This document shows, piece after piece, positions 1-7,459 of a stretch of 64,000 bases of DNA. The notes below the pieces were generated by a model. It did not search any database. It was given only the letters and a program-made list of their open reading frames with translations, and was not told the origin of the DNA. How positions within the stretch are numbered: the first letter of the stretch is position 1; each line of letters opens with the position of its first letter. The position numbers were made by a program, and so were the translations under genes. The stretch comes from Dehalobacter sp. CP (GTDB lineage: Bacteria > Bacillota_B > Desulfitobacteriia > Desulfitobacteriales > Syntrophobotulaceae): assembly GCA_009910795.1 (NCBI GenBank), contig VMEE01000052.1:124001-188000 (forward strand). Reading direction: 5' to 3'.

Positions 1-653
1 ACTCGATTGAAAGCGCCATAACAGCGGGCTATCTCAATATGGGGAAAGATCTTCCTTATACCGAAGCAGTTGACGAATTGGTTGAGTGTTTCAAGGAATA
101 TCAGGCTCAGGTCTATAAGAACGGACAATGGACGAAAAAAAGCTCCTATGAAATACGTAAAATAGATTTTGGGAGAGACATTGGATTGAAACGGTGCTAT
201 TCTATGTTCTTTGAGGAATTGCAGCCGCTGCCGGAGTTATACCCCTCGCTCAAGGATCTTGGCTTTTATATATCGGAGTCACACTGGGTGACAGACTGGG
301 TGACTATGCCAATCGTTTGGATGTGGCTAAAGATCATGCCAAACGCTGTCAGGTCAATTGGTAAGTTTTTATGGTGGAGCATGGGCACTTTTCACAAGCC
401 GCCATATCGGGTTGAACTTCTGGTTAGGGCATCTGGATATAAGGATGGGCAGATGATTCAACCCCACGTCAGCGTTTCTCATCCCGATGGTTACGAATTA
501 ACAGCTATCCCTGTTGTTGCGACTTTATTACAATACTTGGATGGCTCTGCCCGTAAGCCCGGACTTTGGATGATGGGGCACTTGGCTGAACCGAATCGTC
601 TTCTAAAGGATATAGAAAAAATGGGCGTGAAGTGCATATCGAGCTTTTCATAA
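1..653 (+). CDS. Saccharopine dehydrogenase-like protein, C-terminal part (5' truncated)
   Basis: The reading frame is open from the first bases of the window (codons from base 3), so the N-terminal half, which would hold the NAD(P)-binding Rossmann fold, lies outside. The visible 200-odd residues resemble the C-terminal catalytic/dimerisation half of saccharopine-dehydrogenase-like oxidoreductases: a segment with VELLVRASGYKDG, then HPDGYELTAIPVVATLLQYLDG, and near the end GLWMMGHLAEPNRLLKDIEKMGV, the usual position of the 'P..LL..L...G' ending in this family. The substrate cannot be told; many bacterial members are not true saccharopine dehydrogenases. The family call is moderately secure and the function is not. 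A small gene with its own ribosome binding site follows 56 bp later. Confidence 0.6.
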   Translation, partial: SIESAITAGYLNMGKDLPYTEAVDELVECFKEYQAQVYKNGQWTKKSSYEIRKIDFGRDIGLKRCYSMFFEELQPLPELYPSLKDLGFYISESHWVTDWVTMPIVWMWLKIMPNAVRSIGKFLWWSMGTFHKPPYRVELLVRASGYKDGQMIQPHVSVSHPDGYELTAIPVVATLLQYLDGSARKPGLWMMGHLAEPNRLLKDIEKMGVKCISSFS

Positions 654-709
654 ACGGCAGCTGCTTATTTGAATATAACCATGTAAATATTTATACAAGG
701 AGTAATCAC

Positions 710-994
710 ATGGAGAGATTAACAAAAGCATTAGAAAGCAATGGTCTTTTTATTGTGGAAGATTCTCAACTACAGCATGATGCAAACGGTTATTTTGGGG
801 AAGTCATTAACAAACTGGCAAAGTTCGAAAATTTTTATGATGATTTGATATTTAAACAAAGTGAAATCTCTATGGAATTAGAGAAGCTAAGATTTGAAGG
901 CAAAACGAATTCAGTAAAATTCAAGCAACTGCTGACGAATAAAATGACCAATCATACAATATTAATTCTTTTGAAAGCGTATGGATTGCAGTAA
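710..994 (+). CDS. Small hypothetical protein (94 aa)
   Basis: The frame is open further upstream, overlapping the previous gene, but ATG at 710 has a clear ribosome binding site (AAGGAG about 7 bases before it) and is the likely start. The protein is 94 residues, charged, with no signal peptide or membrane segment and no motif I recognise; a leucine-rich helix (NHTILILLKAYGLQ) closes it. The stop codon TAA abuts the ATG of the following flippase gene, so the two are probably translationally coupled and in one transcript. Function unknown. Confidence 0.55.
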   Translation: MERLTKALESNGLFIVEDSQLQHDANGYFGEVINKLAKFENFYDDLIFKQSEISMELEKLRFEGKTNSVKFKQLLTNKMTNHTILILLKAYGLQ

Positions 995-1786
995 ATGGAA
1001 AAGATGCTCATAGAATTAATGATTCTTACAGTTGTCATTCATATTGTCGATACCCTGGCCTACTCCGTACGCTTGAATTCCGTAAAAAGCGGACAGGTTG
1101 CTTTATCTTTTTCTCTCTTCAACATGTTTGTTCTTGTTTCACGGACAGCCAACATGTTTCAGGGACCGTTAATTGCAGGCATTGTTGATTTAAGTATAGC
1201 GCAAGGATTGAATCCGGCCAGTGATTTGCGGTCGGTTATTTTTGCTGCGACAGCAGGGACCCTATTTGGAATCCTGCTCATACCTACATTCTTAAAGGTA
1301 TTTGAAGTTGCTGTCAAACGTTTAGAATTGGCCGGTTCTGTACCTTCCTTGGTTGTCGAGGCCCTGCAGGCAAATAATATCAAGCGAATTGTAAAAAGTG
1401 CTGTGCGGCCTTCGAAGACAATGCTGGAAAGACTAAGGTATAGAGAGATACCCAAAAGGTTACTTGTTATCAATATTATGGTTACAGGTATATATACCAT
1501 TGGGGTCCTTGCTGCTAATTACTCAGCTCTTCTGGTTCCGGAGCATACAAGACTAGCAGCAGCCGCATCGTCAGGAATCATTAATGGCATGGCAAGTATT
1601 CTACTTACTTTTTTTATCGATCCAAAATCGGCAATCTTTACGGATCAGGCGTTGAGAGGAATAAGGCCTTATGCTGATGTGAAAGCATTGGTTATTATGC
1701 TTATTGCTACAAAACTAATTGGCACATTATTGGGGCAAGTGCTGTTTTTGCCGGCCGCCCAGATTATTGCAAGCTTTTACATCTAG
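995..1786 (+). CDS. amj: Lipid II flippase Amj family protein
   Basis: This is a polytopic membrane protein of 263 residues, the usual Amj (YdaH, DUF2837) length. Its N-terminus (HIVDTLAYSVRLNSVKSG, then SLFNMFVLVSRTANMFQGPL) is the family signature. Amj moves the lipid II precursor of peptidoglycan across the cytoplasmic membrane and is known in Bacillus subtilis as the alternative to MurJ, induced under envelope stress. I see about six hydrophobic segments, with a charged cytoplasmic stretch at residues 105-150. The ATG directly follows the stop of the upstream gene and has a weak binding site of its own, suggesting coupling; an ATG 9 bases downstream is possible. The family is secure. Whether MurJ is also present cannot be seen here. 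Confidence 0.85.
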   Translation: MEKMLIELMILTVVIHIVDTLAYSVRLNSVKSGQVALSFSLFNMFVLVSRTANMFQGPLIAGIVDLSIAQGLNPASDLRSVIFAATAGTLFGILLIPTFLKVFEVAVKRLELAGSVPSLVVEALQANNIKRIVKSAVRPSKTMLERLRYREIPKRLLVINIMVTGIYTIGVLAANYSALLVPEHTRLAAAASSGIINGMASILLTFFIDPKSAIFTDQALRGIRPYADVKALVIMLIATKLIGTLLGQVLFLPAAQIIASFYI

Positions 1787-2078
1787 TCATAACGCCTGTT
1801 CATCATGAATATAAGCAAGGAAATAAGAGCCTGTTTATTAATACGATAGGAACTGAAAATAGTTTTCACAGAAAATAAATATTGGAAGAAGGAATTAGCC
1901 ACATCACCAAGAAATAAACAAAAGAATAGATGAGCTAATCCAATTCAGACTAAAAGATTTGATCATAGTTCAATTAACAGCCAGGGAAGAAGCCGAGCAT
2001 CAAAATGTCTGTCTTGTTGTTTTGATCCATGGGAAGCGATGTAGGCAGTTGAATAATTTAATAAAGGGGGTCATTTTT

Positions 2079-2529
2079 TTGACGACAATGAGCTCAGTCA
2101 CTGATTTTCTAGACCAGCGTACTTTAGCTGTGGTCGGGGTATCCAGATCCGAAAAGAAGTTCTCGCGTAGGCTGTATAGAACGTTAAAGAAGAAGAGGGT
2201 ATAATGTTTTTGCCGTAAATCCCAATATGGACAGTATTGACGGCGAGATCTGCTATGAGAACCTTCAGTCTTTGCCGCAGAAAGCCGACGGCGTAGTGAT
2301 CGTCGTCCCTCCGGACAAAACCAATAAGGTCGTTAGGGACGCGGTAGAAGCTGGAGTCAAACATATCTGGATTCAGCAGGGGGCTGAATCCAAAGAGGCT
2401 ATAGACTTTTGTACGGAAAATCATATAAACGTCATCCATGACCAATGCGTCCTAATGTTTGCAGAACCATCGTTTCCTCATTCGTTCCACCGGTCCATAC
2501 TGAAGGTGTTTGGAAAACTTCCAAAATAA
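2079..2529 (+). pseudogene. CoA-binding (YccU-like) protein gene with +1 frameshift
   Basis: Two frames together make one CoA-binding-domain protein of about 150 residues. The first starts at TTG 2079 (AAAGGGGG upstream) and gives a Rossmann-type beginning, DFLDQRTLAVVGVSRSEKKFSRRLYRTL, but stops at 2204. The second continues with GYNVFAVNPN ... GVVIVVPPDKTNKVV ... HIWIQQGAES, the family's conserved core, to the stop at 2529. The junction is the purine run around 2185-2196 (AAAGAAGAAGAGGG), where removal of one A restores the frame. Family members bind CoA and have no well-established reaction. It may be a real pseudogene, a sequencing or assembly error in the purine run, or less likely a slippage site. 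A good terminator follows 8 bp after the stop. Confidence 0.75.
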
Positions 2530-2536
2530 TAGGTCA

Positions 2537-2571
2537 GCCGGCTCAAAAAACATTTGAGCCGGCGTTTTTTT
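2537..2571 (+). terminator. Rho-independent terminator
   Basis: An 11-bp inverted repeat (GCCGGCTCAAA / TTTGAGCCGGC) with a 5-base loop is followed by seven T. It lies just after the CoA-binding gene and faces its stop. The opposite strand lacks a T run, so this mainly serves the plus strand. Confidence 0.9.
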
Positions 2572-2588
2572 CAAAAGATGGATCGGCT

Positions 2589-3650
2589 TCACTCGACAAT
2601 GGATACAATAAAGGTTGTAAGATCTTCGACAAGGTTATATTCCTTAGTCTGGACATGGGCTAGCCCTTTGTCGGTGATTAATACCCTGATAATTGGGCGC
2701 ATCGGCAAACTTTTATTCTGGTCAACTACAATCCCAACCTCACCTGTATTAAGTTTAACTGTACAGCCGGTCGGATAGGCCGCAATATGTTTTAAAAACG
2801 TTACAACCAATTGCTGAGAGAATAGCTTGTTTGCACATCCCATTACAATTTCACAGGCTTCATGCGGGACGATCCGGGAGTGGCCCGGGCCATCATTGAC
2901 CAGATTATCATAGAAGTCGGCCACCCCTACGATTTGAGCCAGGACATGAAGGCGCCTGCCGGATAGCTTACGGGGATAGCCGTTTCCGTTCAACCATTCA
3001 TGATGCTGCAAAGCAATATGCGCACTCAATAAGTTTAATTCCGGTTTATTCCGGAGTATTTCATATCCGTGAATGGTATGCGTTTGATATAGGTCATTTT
3101 CCTTCGGAGTAAAGGCCTCACGTTTGGCGACAAGCTCTTTCGGCAGCTTGACAGTCCCGATATCGTGAAGCAAAGCCCCTACTGCCAGTGCCTCCAGGGT
3201 ATCTTTATCCAGCCCCAAAGCTTTGCCCAAAATGGTCGCGAGGACGCAGACGCTGACTGAATGCGCATAAACTTGATTGTCATAGCTCCGCATATCTGTC
3301 AGGCTCAGAAATATCTTCTCTTGAAATAGGACGTCTCCGATGATGTTGTTTACCGTCTTTTTTACCTGAAAACCATTGAGGTCTTTACCGATTCGTACCG
3401 CTTCCGCTGAATGCTCAATGGAGTTCATTGCCTCCCGCCTGTTTTCCTCGGAAATAACATCCTCAATAACGATATCCTTGGTTTCGTCATCGTCCACATA
3501 GACAATACTAATGCCCAGTTCTTTTAACCGGTCGATATATGGCTGGGTCAGCGTGACTCCTTTTCCAAGCAATGAACGGCCGTTATGCGAGAAGATGGTT
3601 CTTCCCAATACGTCTCCCTTTTGAAGCCGGTTTACACTTACCTGACGCAA
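2589..3650 (-). CDS. HD-GYP domain cyclic-di-GMP phosphodiesterase
   Basis: The protein (353 residues from TTG at 3650, which has AAGGAAG 7 bases upstream; the frame is open further but lacks a site) has an N-terminal DUF3391-like part with the QVSVNRLQKGDVLGR opening and a central HD-GYP domain. Catalytic motifs are intact: HD in LLHDIGTVKLPKELV, and HHEWLNGNGYP, the form of HHExxNGxGYP found in active enzymes that hydrolyse c-di-GMP. A PilZ-free C-terminal beta domain (TGCTVKLNTGEVGIVV ... PIIRVL) follows, as is common in this architecture. It has no membrane segment. It is monocistronic, and its leader carries a type I c-di-GMP riboswitch, implying feedback from the product's own substrate. 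Confidence 0.9.
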   Translation of the reverse strand: MRQVSVNRLQKGDVLGRTIFSHNGRSLLGKGVTLTQPYIDRLKELGISIVYVDDDETKDIVIEDVISEENRREAMNSIEHSAEAVRIGKDLNGFQVKKTVNNIIGDVLFQEKIFLSLTDMRSYDNQVYAHSVSVCVLATILGKALGLDKDTLEALAVGALLHDIGTVKLPKELVAKREAFTPKENDLYQTHTIHGYEILRNKPELNLLSAHIALQHHEWLNGNGYPRKLSGRRLHVLAQIVGVADFYDNLVNDGPGHSRIVPHEACEIVMGCANKLFSQQLVVTFLKHIAAYPTGCTVKLNTGEVGIVVDQNKSLPMRPIIRVLITDKGLAHVQTKEYNLVEDLTTFIVSIVE

Positions 3651-3747
3651 TTGTAATCTTCCTTTCCAATAAATCAGTGCTGGCTGAAGCAACAAAAAAA
3701 TCACCAGCAGATTGCATGGCGACATTCAAAACAAACCTGAGCGGATT

Positions 3748-3826
3748 CGGTGGCCTGGCAGTCATCAGAATTATTCTGGAAGACCCATAGCTTTGCGTCC
3801 CTGGCTTTCACCAAGTTTGCCATTGT
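3748..3826 (-). promoter_or_regulatory. Cyclic-di-GMP-I (GEMM-I) riboswitch
   Basis: On the minus strand the sequence matches the GEMM-I core: UGGCAAAC, a hairpin CUUGG-(UGAAAG)-CCAGG that carries the GAAA-type loop, then the invariant GGGACGCAAAGC, then UAUGGGUCU, a variable arm (CAGAAUAAUUCUG), and a closing ...GCCAGGCCACC whose GCCA pairs with the UGGC at the 5' side. The GACGCAAAGC block is the ligand-contacting signature of this class. It sits about 100 nt before the TTG start of the HD-GYP gene. An extended -10 (TGTTACAAT on the minus strand, at 3873-3878) lies about 40 nt upstream. The 3' side has a U-run (ATTTTTTTG) but no strong hairpin that I can pair, so ON or OFF sense is not clear. 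Confidence 0.9.
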
Positions 3827-4053
3827 CGTTGCTCCTGTATCCCTATTCGATTGATATTTCGGTCATAGAACCATTGTAACACATCGCTTTCAAGTTCTAC
3901 AGGGGTTATTTGGAAAATTATTCTTTATTCTGGTGCCAAATGATAAATGGTTCTTGATTTAGCAGAGGAATCTGCTAAAATTCGTATAACTCATTAATGA
4001 TGTTTATACGTGTACGGATAACATTATGAAGATAGTTAAAGGAGAAACTAAAA

Positions 4054-4443
4054 ATGGGAGCGGATAAAGTGGTTCATGAATCAGTTGATGGGTATATTTT
4101 GCAGTTTCCTGATGAGATACAGGAAATATTAAGAGCAATTAGAAATGTGATAAGAGAAGCAGCACCGGACGCAGTGGAAAAGATCAGCTATCAGATGCCT
4201 ACGTTTGTATTGAACGGTAATCTCGTTCATTTCGCAGCATTCAAGAACCACATTGGATTTTATCCGACACCAAGCGGGATCGAAGCCTTTAAACAGGAAC
4301 TGGCCGGTTATAAGGGAGCCAAAGGATCGGTACAATTTCCGTTAAATAAGCCTATTCCGTATGCGTTAATAAGCAAGATCGTGAAGTACAGAGTCGCGGA
4401 GAACGCGCATATCCCAAGAAGAATTCCGTGCTGCGATGTTTAG
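4054..4443 (+). CDS. DUF1801 / YdhG-like iron chaperone family protein
   Basis: This 129-residue cytoplasmic protein carries the DUF1801 pattern: an N-terminal helix (DGYILQFPDEIQEILRAIRNVIREAAPDAVEKISYQMPTF) and the conserved FAAFKNHIGFYPTPSGI core, ending with LISKIVKYRVAEN. Members are related to frataxin-like fold proteins such as YdhG (Fra), an iron chaperone candidate in Bacillus, and to many small accessory proteins of unknown role. The start is set by AAAGGAG 9 bases before the ATG. The C-terminus (HIPRRIPCCDV) reads past the beginning of the following open frame, whose own start lies further downstream. The family assignment is good; function is only suggested. Confidence 0.75.
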   Translation: MGADKVVHESVDGYILQFPDEIQEILRAIRNVIREAAPDAVEKISYQMPTFVLNGNLVHFAAFKNHIGFYPTPSGIEAFKQELAGYKGAKGSVQFPLNKPIPYALISKIVKYRVAENAHIPRRIPCCDV

Positions 4444-4502
4444 ATACGGCCCTTAATCTTCGGGGGATGCTAAAAAATGATTATTACCAGGAGATGCATG
4501 CG

Positions 4503-5081
4503 ATGGTCAAATCAATGGTAAGTAAAGAATACAGGCGGAAATGCGCCGACTTTTCATTATGCGGACTAAATTGCTGTCTCTGTCCGCGCTTTCATACGGA
4601 TGGTTCTTCAAAGTGCCCTGGCTGCGGGGGTCCGGACTTTTTTTTGAAGCATCCTTCCTGTGCCGTTATTACCTGTAATAAAAAGCATCAAAATGTTGAA
4701 TACTGTTTTGAATGCAGTGTCTATCCATGTGAGAGGTATCAGGCTCCAAGCGAGGCCGATTCTTTTATATCCTATCAAAATGTATTGCAGAATCAAGCCG
4801 AGGCTAAAATGGACCTTCAAAATTATCTTGAAGAACTGACGGAAAAACACAAAATTTTAGGCGAACTAATCGCGAATTACAACGACGGCAAATCAAAGGG
4901 ATTTTATTGTCTGGCGGTGAACCTGCTGCCGCTTTCCGTCCTGAATAATATAATGGATGAGATCTGTCATATGGATCAGATCAACTGCAACGGCAGTGCT
5001 GAAGAAGCCGTCCGCTTGCTAAAAGCGGAAGCCGATCGTCTGAATATTCAACTGGTTCTTAGAAAGGCTAAAAAGGATTAG
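4503..5081 (+). CDS. DUF3795 cysteine-rich protein
   Basis: The frame is open from 4428, but CAGGAG 9 bases before ATG 4503 marks the likely start, giving 192 residues. The N-terminal third holds a cysteine cluster typical of DUF3795: CGLNCCLCPRF, CPGCGG, CAVITCNKKHQNVEYCFECSVYPCERY. The spacing suggests a zinc or iron-sulfur site. The rest is helical and charged (LQNYLEELTEKHKILGELIANYNDGKSKGFYC), ending in a lysine-rich tail. There is no membrane segment. Family function is not established. It follows the DUF1801 gene on the same strand and may be cotranscribed with it. Confidence 0.7.
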   Translation: MVKSMVSKEYRRKCADFSLCGLNCCLCPRFHTDGSSKCPGCGGPDFFLKHPSCAVITCNKKHQNVEYCFECSVYPCERYQAPSEADSFISYQNVLQNQAEAKMDLQNYLEELTEKHKILGELIANYNDGKSKGFYCLAVNLLPLSVLNNIMDEICHMDQINCNGSAEEAVRLLKAEADRLNIQLVLRKAKKD

Positions 5082-5145
5082 ACAGACTATTCAAGCATCA
5101 TTTCTGGGGATAAATCAAATGTTCTTTGTTTTGGAGGATCAAATA

Positions 5146-6015
5146 TTGTCTGGAATTCGTGAACCAATAGACATTTTTGCTGAGCAGAGGCGCAGTCTGG
5201 GAGCTGACTGCGAGAACTGCTTCGGATTGTGCTGCACCGCGCTGTATTTTTCAGCTTCGGAAGGCTTTCCAAACGATAAAGAGGCCGGTCAGCCTTGTCG
5301 GAACCTGCAGGAAGACTTCCGCTGCTGTATATATCAAGATCTTCAGCGACTGGGTCTGAAAGGCTGCATGGCATTTGACTGTTTTGGCGCAGGGCCAAAA
5401 GTATCCAGGCTCAGTTACGGCGGCAGAGACTGGCGGCGATCACCGGAATTCAGGGAGCAAATGTTTGAAGTTTTTCTTGTCATTCGGCAGCTTCAGGAGA
5501 TGCTCTGGTATTTGACAGAAGCAGAGACATTACACCCGGCTCATTCAATTCATAAGGCGCTTCGTACCCTGCGGGAAGAGACGGAACGGCTGACACTGCT
5601 TAGCCCATGCGAGCTTCTGAAAATGGATGTACCTTTATATCGTACCGAAGTAAATGCCCTGCTGCTTCAGACAAGTGAACTGGTCCGTGTTTCTATTTGT
5701 CAGGAGCGGAATATTCAGGCTGGGATTTTGAAGACCTTTAAGCGCAGGAGCAGTCTGGTCGCTGCAGATCTCCGGGAAACAGACCTCAGAGGGGCTGACC
5801 TTAGAGGAGCCTGTTTGATTGCCGCAGATCTCAGCGGGAACGATCTGGGCGGAGCTGATTTGATCGGGGCGGATTTGCGCGATGCCGACCTTAGCGGCAC
5901 TGATTTAAGCCAAAGTATTTTCCTGACCCAGGCCCAGCTGAATACAGCGAAGGGGGACAAACATACCAAGCTGCCGCCATCACTTTTTTATCCAAGACAA
6001 TGGAGTTTGGACTGA
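5146..6015 (+). CDS. Cysteine-cluster (YkgJ-like) protein fused to pentapeptide repeats
   Basis: TTG 5146 is preceded by GGAGG with 8-base spacing; an in-frame ATG at 5119 has a poorer site. The N-terminus has a CENCFGLCC cluster and further cysteines (PCRNLQEDFRCCIYQD, KGCMAFDCFG), resembling YkgJ-type zinc/iron cluster proteins. A helical middle follows. Residues about 200-265 form pentapeptide repeats (ADLRETDLRGADLRGACLIAADLSGNDLGGADLIGADL and on), which fold into a right-handed beta helix. The combination of a redox or metal cluster with a pentapeptide helix has no function I can name. The next gene starts 2 bases after the stop, so the two are coupled. Confidence 0.75.
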   Translation: MSGIREPIDIFAEQRRSLGADCENCFGLCCTALYFSASEGFPNDKEAGQPCRNLQEDFRCCIYQDLQRLGLKGCMAFDCFGAGPKVSRLSYGGRDWRRSPEFREQMFEVFLVIRQLQEMLWYLTEAETLHPAHSIHKALRTLREETERLTLLSPCELLKMDVPLYRTEVNALLLQTSELVRVSICQERNIQAGILKTFKRRSSLVAADLRETDLRGADLRGACLIAADLSGNDLGGADLIGADLRDADLSGTDLSQSIFLTQAQLNTAKGDKHTKLPPSLFYPRQWSLD

Positions 6016-6016
6016 T

Positions 6017-6562
6017 ATGGAAATGGAAATTCTCTATTCATTTGAACCAGTCATCAATCAGGAGTCCCGGGTATTGATTCTCGGCTCGATGCCAGGAGTG
6101 CAATCGTTGAGGGAGCAGAAATATTATGCACATCCTTACAATCATTTTTGGCGGATTATGTATGCGCTTTTTGACGATGCCCGTAGATGCTCTAATGCTG
6201 CGGTACCACGGATGGCAGAAAGCAGCAAACTTCCGGATCCTGATTATGAGAACAGGAAACAATTTCTTTTGGACAGAAAAATTGCCCTCTGGGATGTCAT
6301 CCGTAACTGCTCCAGAGAAGGCAGTCTCGATAGCAATATCGTTAATGAACAGGTTAATGATTTTCAAAATTTATTTATTCAGTACCCAAATCTGGAATTA
6401 CTTGCATTTAACGGAGCAAAGGGCTTTAATATATATAAGAGGAAAATCCGTCTGGAGTCTGCTTCCATTGCCTATCTGCTATTGCCCTCAACTAGTCCGG
6501 CCAATACGATGAAATTTGAGGAAAAGCTGAGACATTGGAAAGCAATTTTGAAATACTTATGA
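6017..6562 (+). CDS. DNA-deoxyinosine glycosylase (uracil-DNA glycosylase superfamily)
   Basis: The 181-residue protein has the hallmarks of the hypoxanthine-DNA glycosylase family in the UDG superfamily: VLILGSMPGVQSLREQKYYAHPYNHFWRIM near the N-terminus (motif 1 GSMPG and the YYAHPxNxFW block), LWDVIRNCSREGSLD in the middle, and LLPSTSPAN at the C-terminal motif 2 position. These enzymes excise hypoxanthine arising from adenine deamination, starting base-excision repair. ATG 6017 lies 1 base after the stop of the pentapeptide gene, so translation is coupled. Length is normal for the family. Substrate preference (deoxyinosine against G:T/U mismatches) is inferred from the family motif and not proven. 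Confidence 0.85.
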   Translation: MEMEILYSFEPVINQESRVLILGSMPGVQSLREQKYYAHPYNHFWRIMYALFDDARRCSNAAVPRMAESSKLPDPDYENRKQFLLDRKIALWDVIRNCSREGSLDSNIVNEQVNDFQNLFIQYPNLELLAFNGAKGFNIYKRKIRLESASIAYLLLPSTSPANTMKFEEKLRHWKAILKYL

Positions 6563-6619
6563 AATCTTGAAGTAATGCCTATGAAGTTTTAAGCAAGTCG
6601 TTGTGAAAGGTGTGAATTG

Positions 6620-7372
6620 ATGGATAACAATCAGCCCGAACTGAAAGAAAATTATACATTTCTGATTGTAGGAGATTCCATTTCCAAAGGCGTGATCTAT
6701 AACGAGGATCAGGGGAAATATTCGTTATTGGACAGAAACTATGTTTCTCTGGTCCAGAACAGCTTGAAGGGCATGGTCTATAATGCTGCGAAATTTGGTA
6801 ATACCATCAAAAAAGGTATTGAACGCCTTAATCGGGATGTCTCCAAAACGTGTCCGGATATTGTACTGATCGAATTTGGAGGCAATGACTGTGATTTTGA
6901 CTGGATGCAGATTGCGAATGATCCAATGGCAGAGCATGAACCCAAAACGGATTTCAACGTTTTCGGGAAAATGCTTACAGATACCATTATTTCGCTTAAA
7001 AACAATAATATTATCCCGGTGTTGATGACGCTTCCCCCGCTTGACGCCGATCGGTATTTCAAGTGGATCAGCAAAAACAGTAATGAGATAGGAAAAAGTA
7101 TATTAATTTGGCTTGGAAGCGTTACAAAGATATACTGGTGGCAGGAACGCTACAACTCCATGATTGTGAACATTGCAGAGGAAACCAGGACGAGATGGAT
7201 TGATGTAAGAGGTGCTTTTCTGAAGACGCCGGATTTTACTCAATTGCTTTGTATTGACGGGATCCATCCGAATGAAGACGGGCATAAGGTTATTGCCCAA
7301 AAGGTGACGGAATACCTCAGGCAGAATTACAATTTTCTGCTCAAAGATTCTTCCGCGGAAAACCTTTCTTAG
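6620..7372 (+). CDS. SGNH/GDSL hydrolase family protein
   Basis: The SGNH esterase blocks are all present: block I FLIVGDSISKG (Ser nucleophile), a Gly region, block III EFGGNDCDFDW (Asn), and block V DGIHPNEDGHKVIA (Asp-His pair). Such hydrolases remove acyl or acetyl groups from lipids or polysaccharides. No signal peptide is evident, so it appears cytoplasmic. ATG 6620 has AAAGG 9 bases upstream; a TTG three bases earlier is possible. It sits between a DNA repair gene and a membrane-anchored glycosidase-like gene with separate binding sites, so an envelope polysaccharide role is possible but only an inference. Confidence 0.85.
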   Translation: MDNNQPELKENYTFLIVGDSISKGVIYNEDQGKYSLLDRNYVSLVQNSLKGMVYNAAKFGNTIKKGIERLNRDVSKTCPDIVLIEFGGNDCDFDWMQIANDPMAEHEPKTDFNVFGKMLTDTIISLKNNNIIPVLMTLPPLDADRYFKWISKNSNEIGKSILIWLGSVTKIYWWQERYNSMIVNIAEETRTRWIDVRGAFLKTPDFTQLLCIDGIHPNEDGHKVIAQKVTEYLRQNYNFLLKDSSAENLS

Positions 7373-7459
7373 CATATTAGAAAGTATAAGCTTTTCATCC
7401 TTTACGCTTCTAATCGTCAATCTATTTAACATGTACGATTCTTAGGAAGGGTCAGAATA

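Noticed and set aside
1159..1500. 113-codon minus-strand frame inside amj
   Set aside because: Shadow frame; amj is clear on the plus strand.
2589..3725. Longer N-terminus for the HD-GYP protein, starting at 3725
   Set aside because: The added residues come from the riboswitch 3' region and have no binding site; TTG 3650 has a strong one.
5715..5969. Minus-strand frame with SAPLRSAP-like repeats
   Set aside because: It is the complement of the pentapeptide repeat codons, not a gene.
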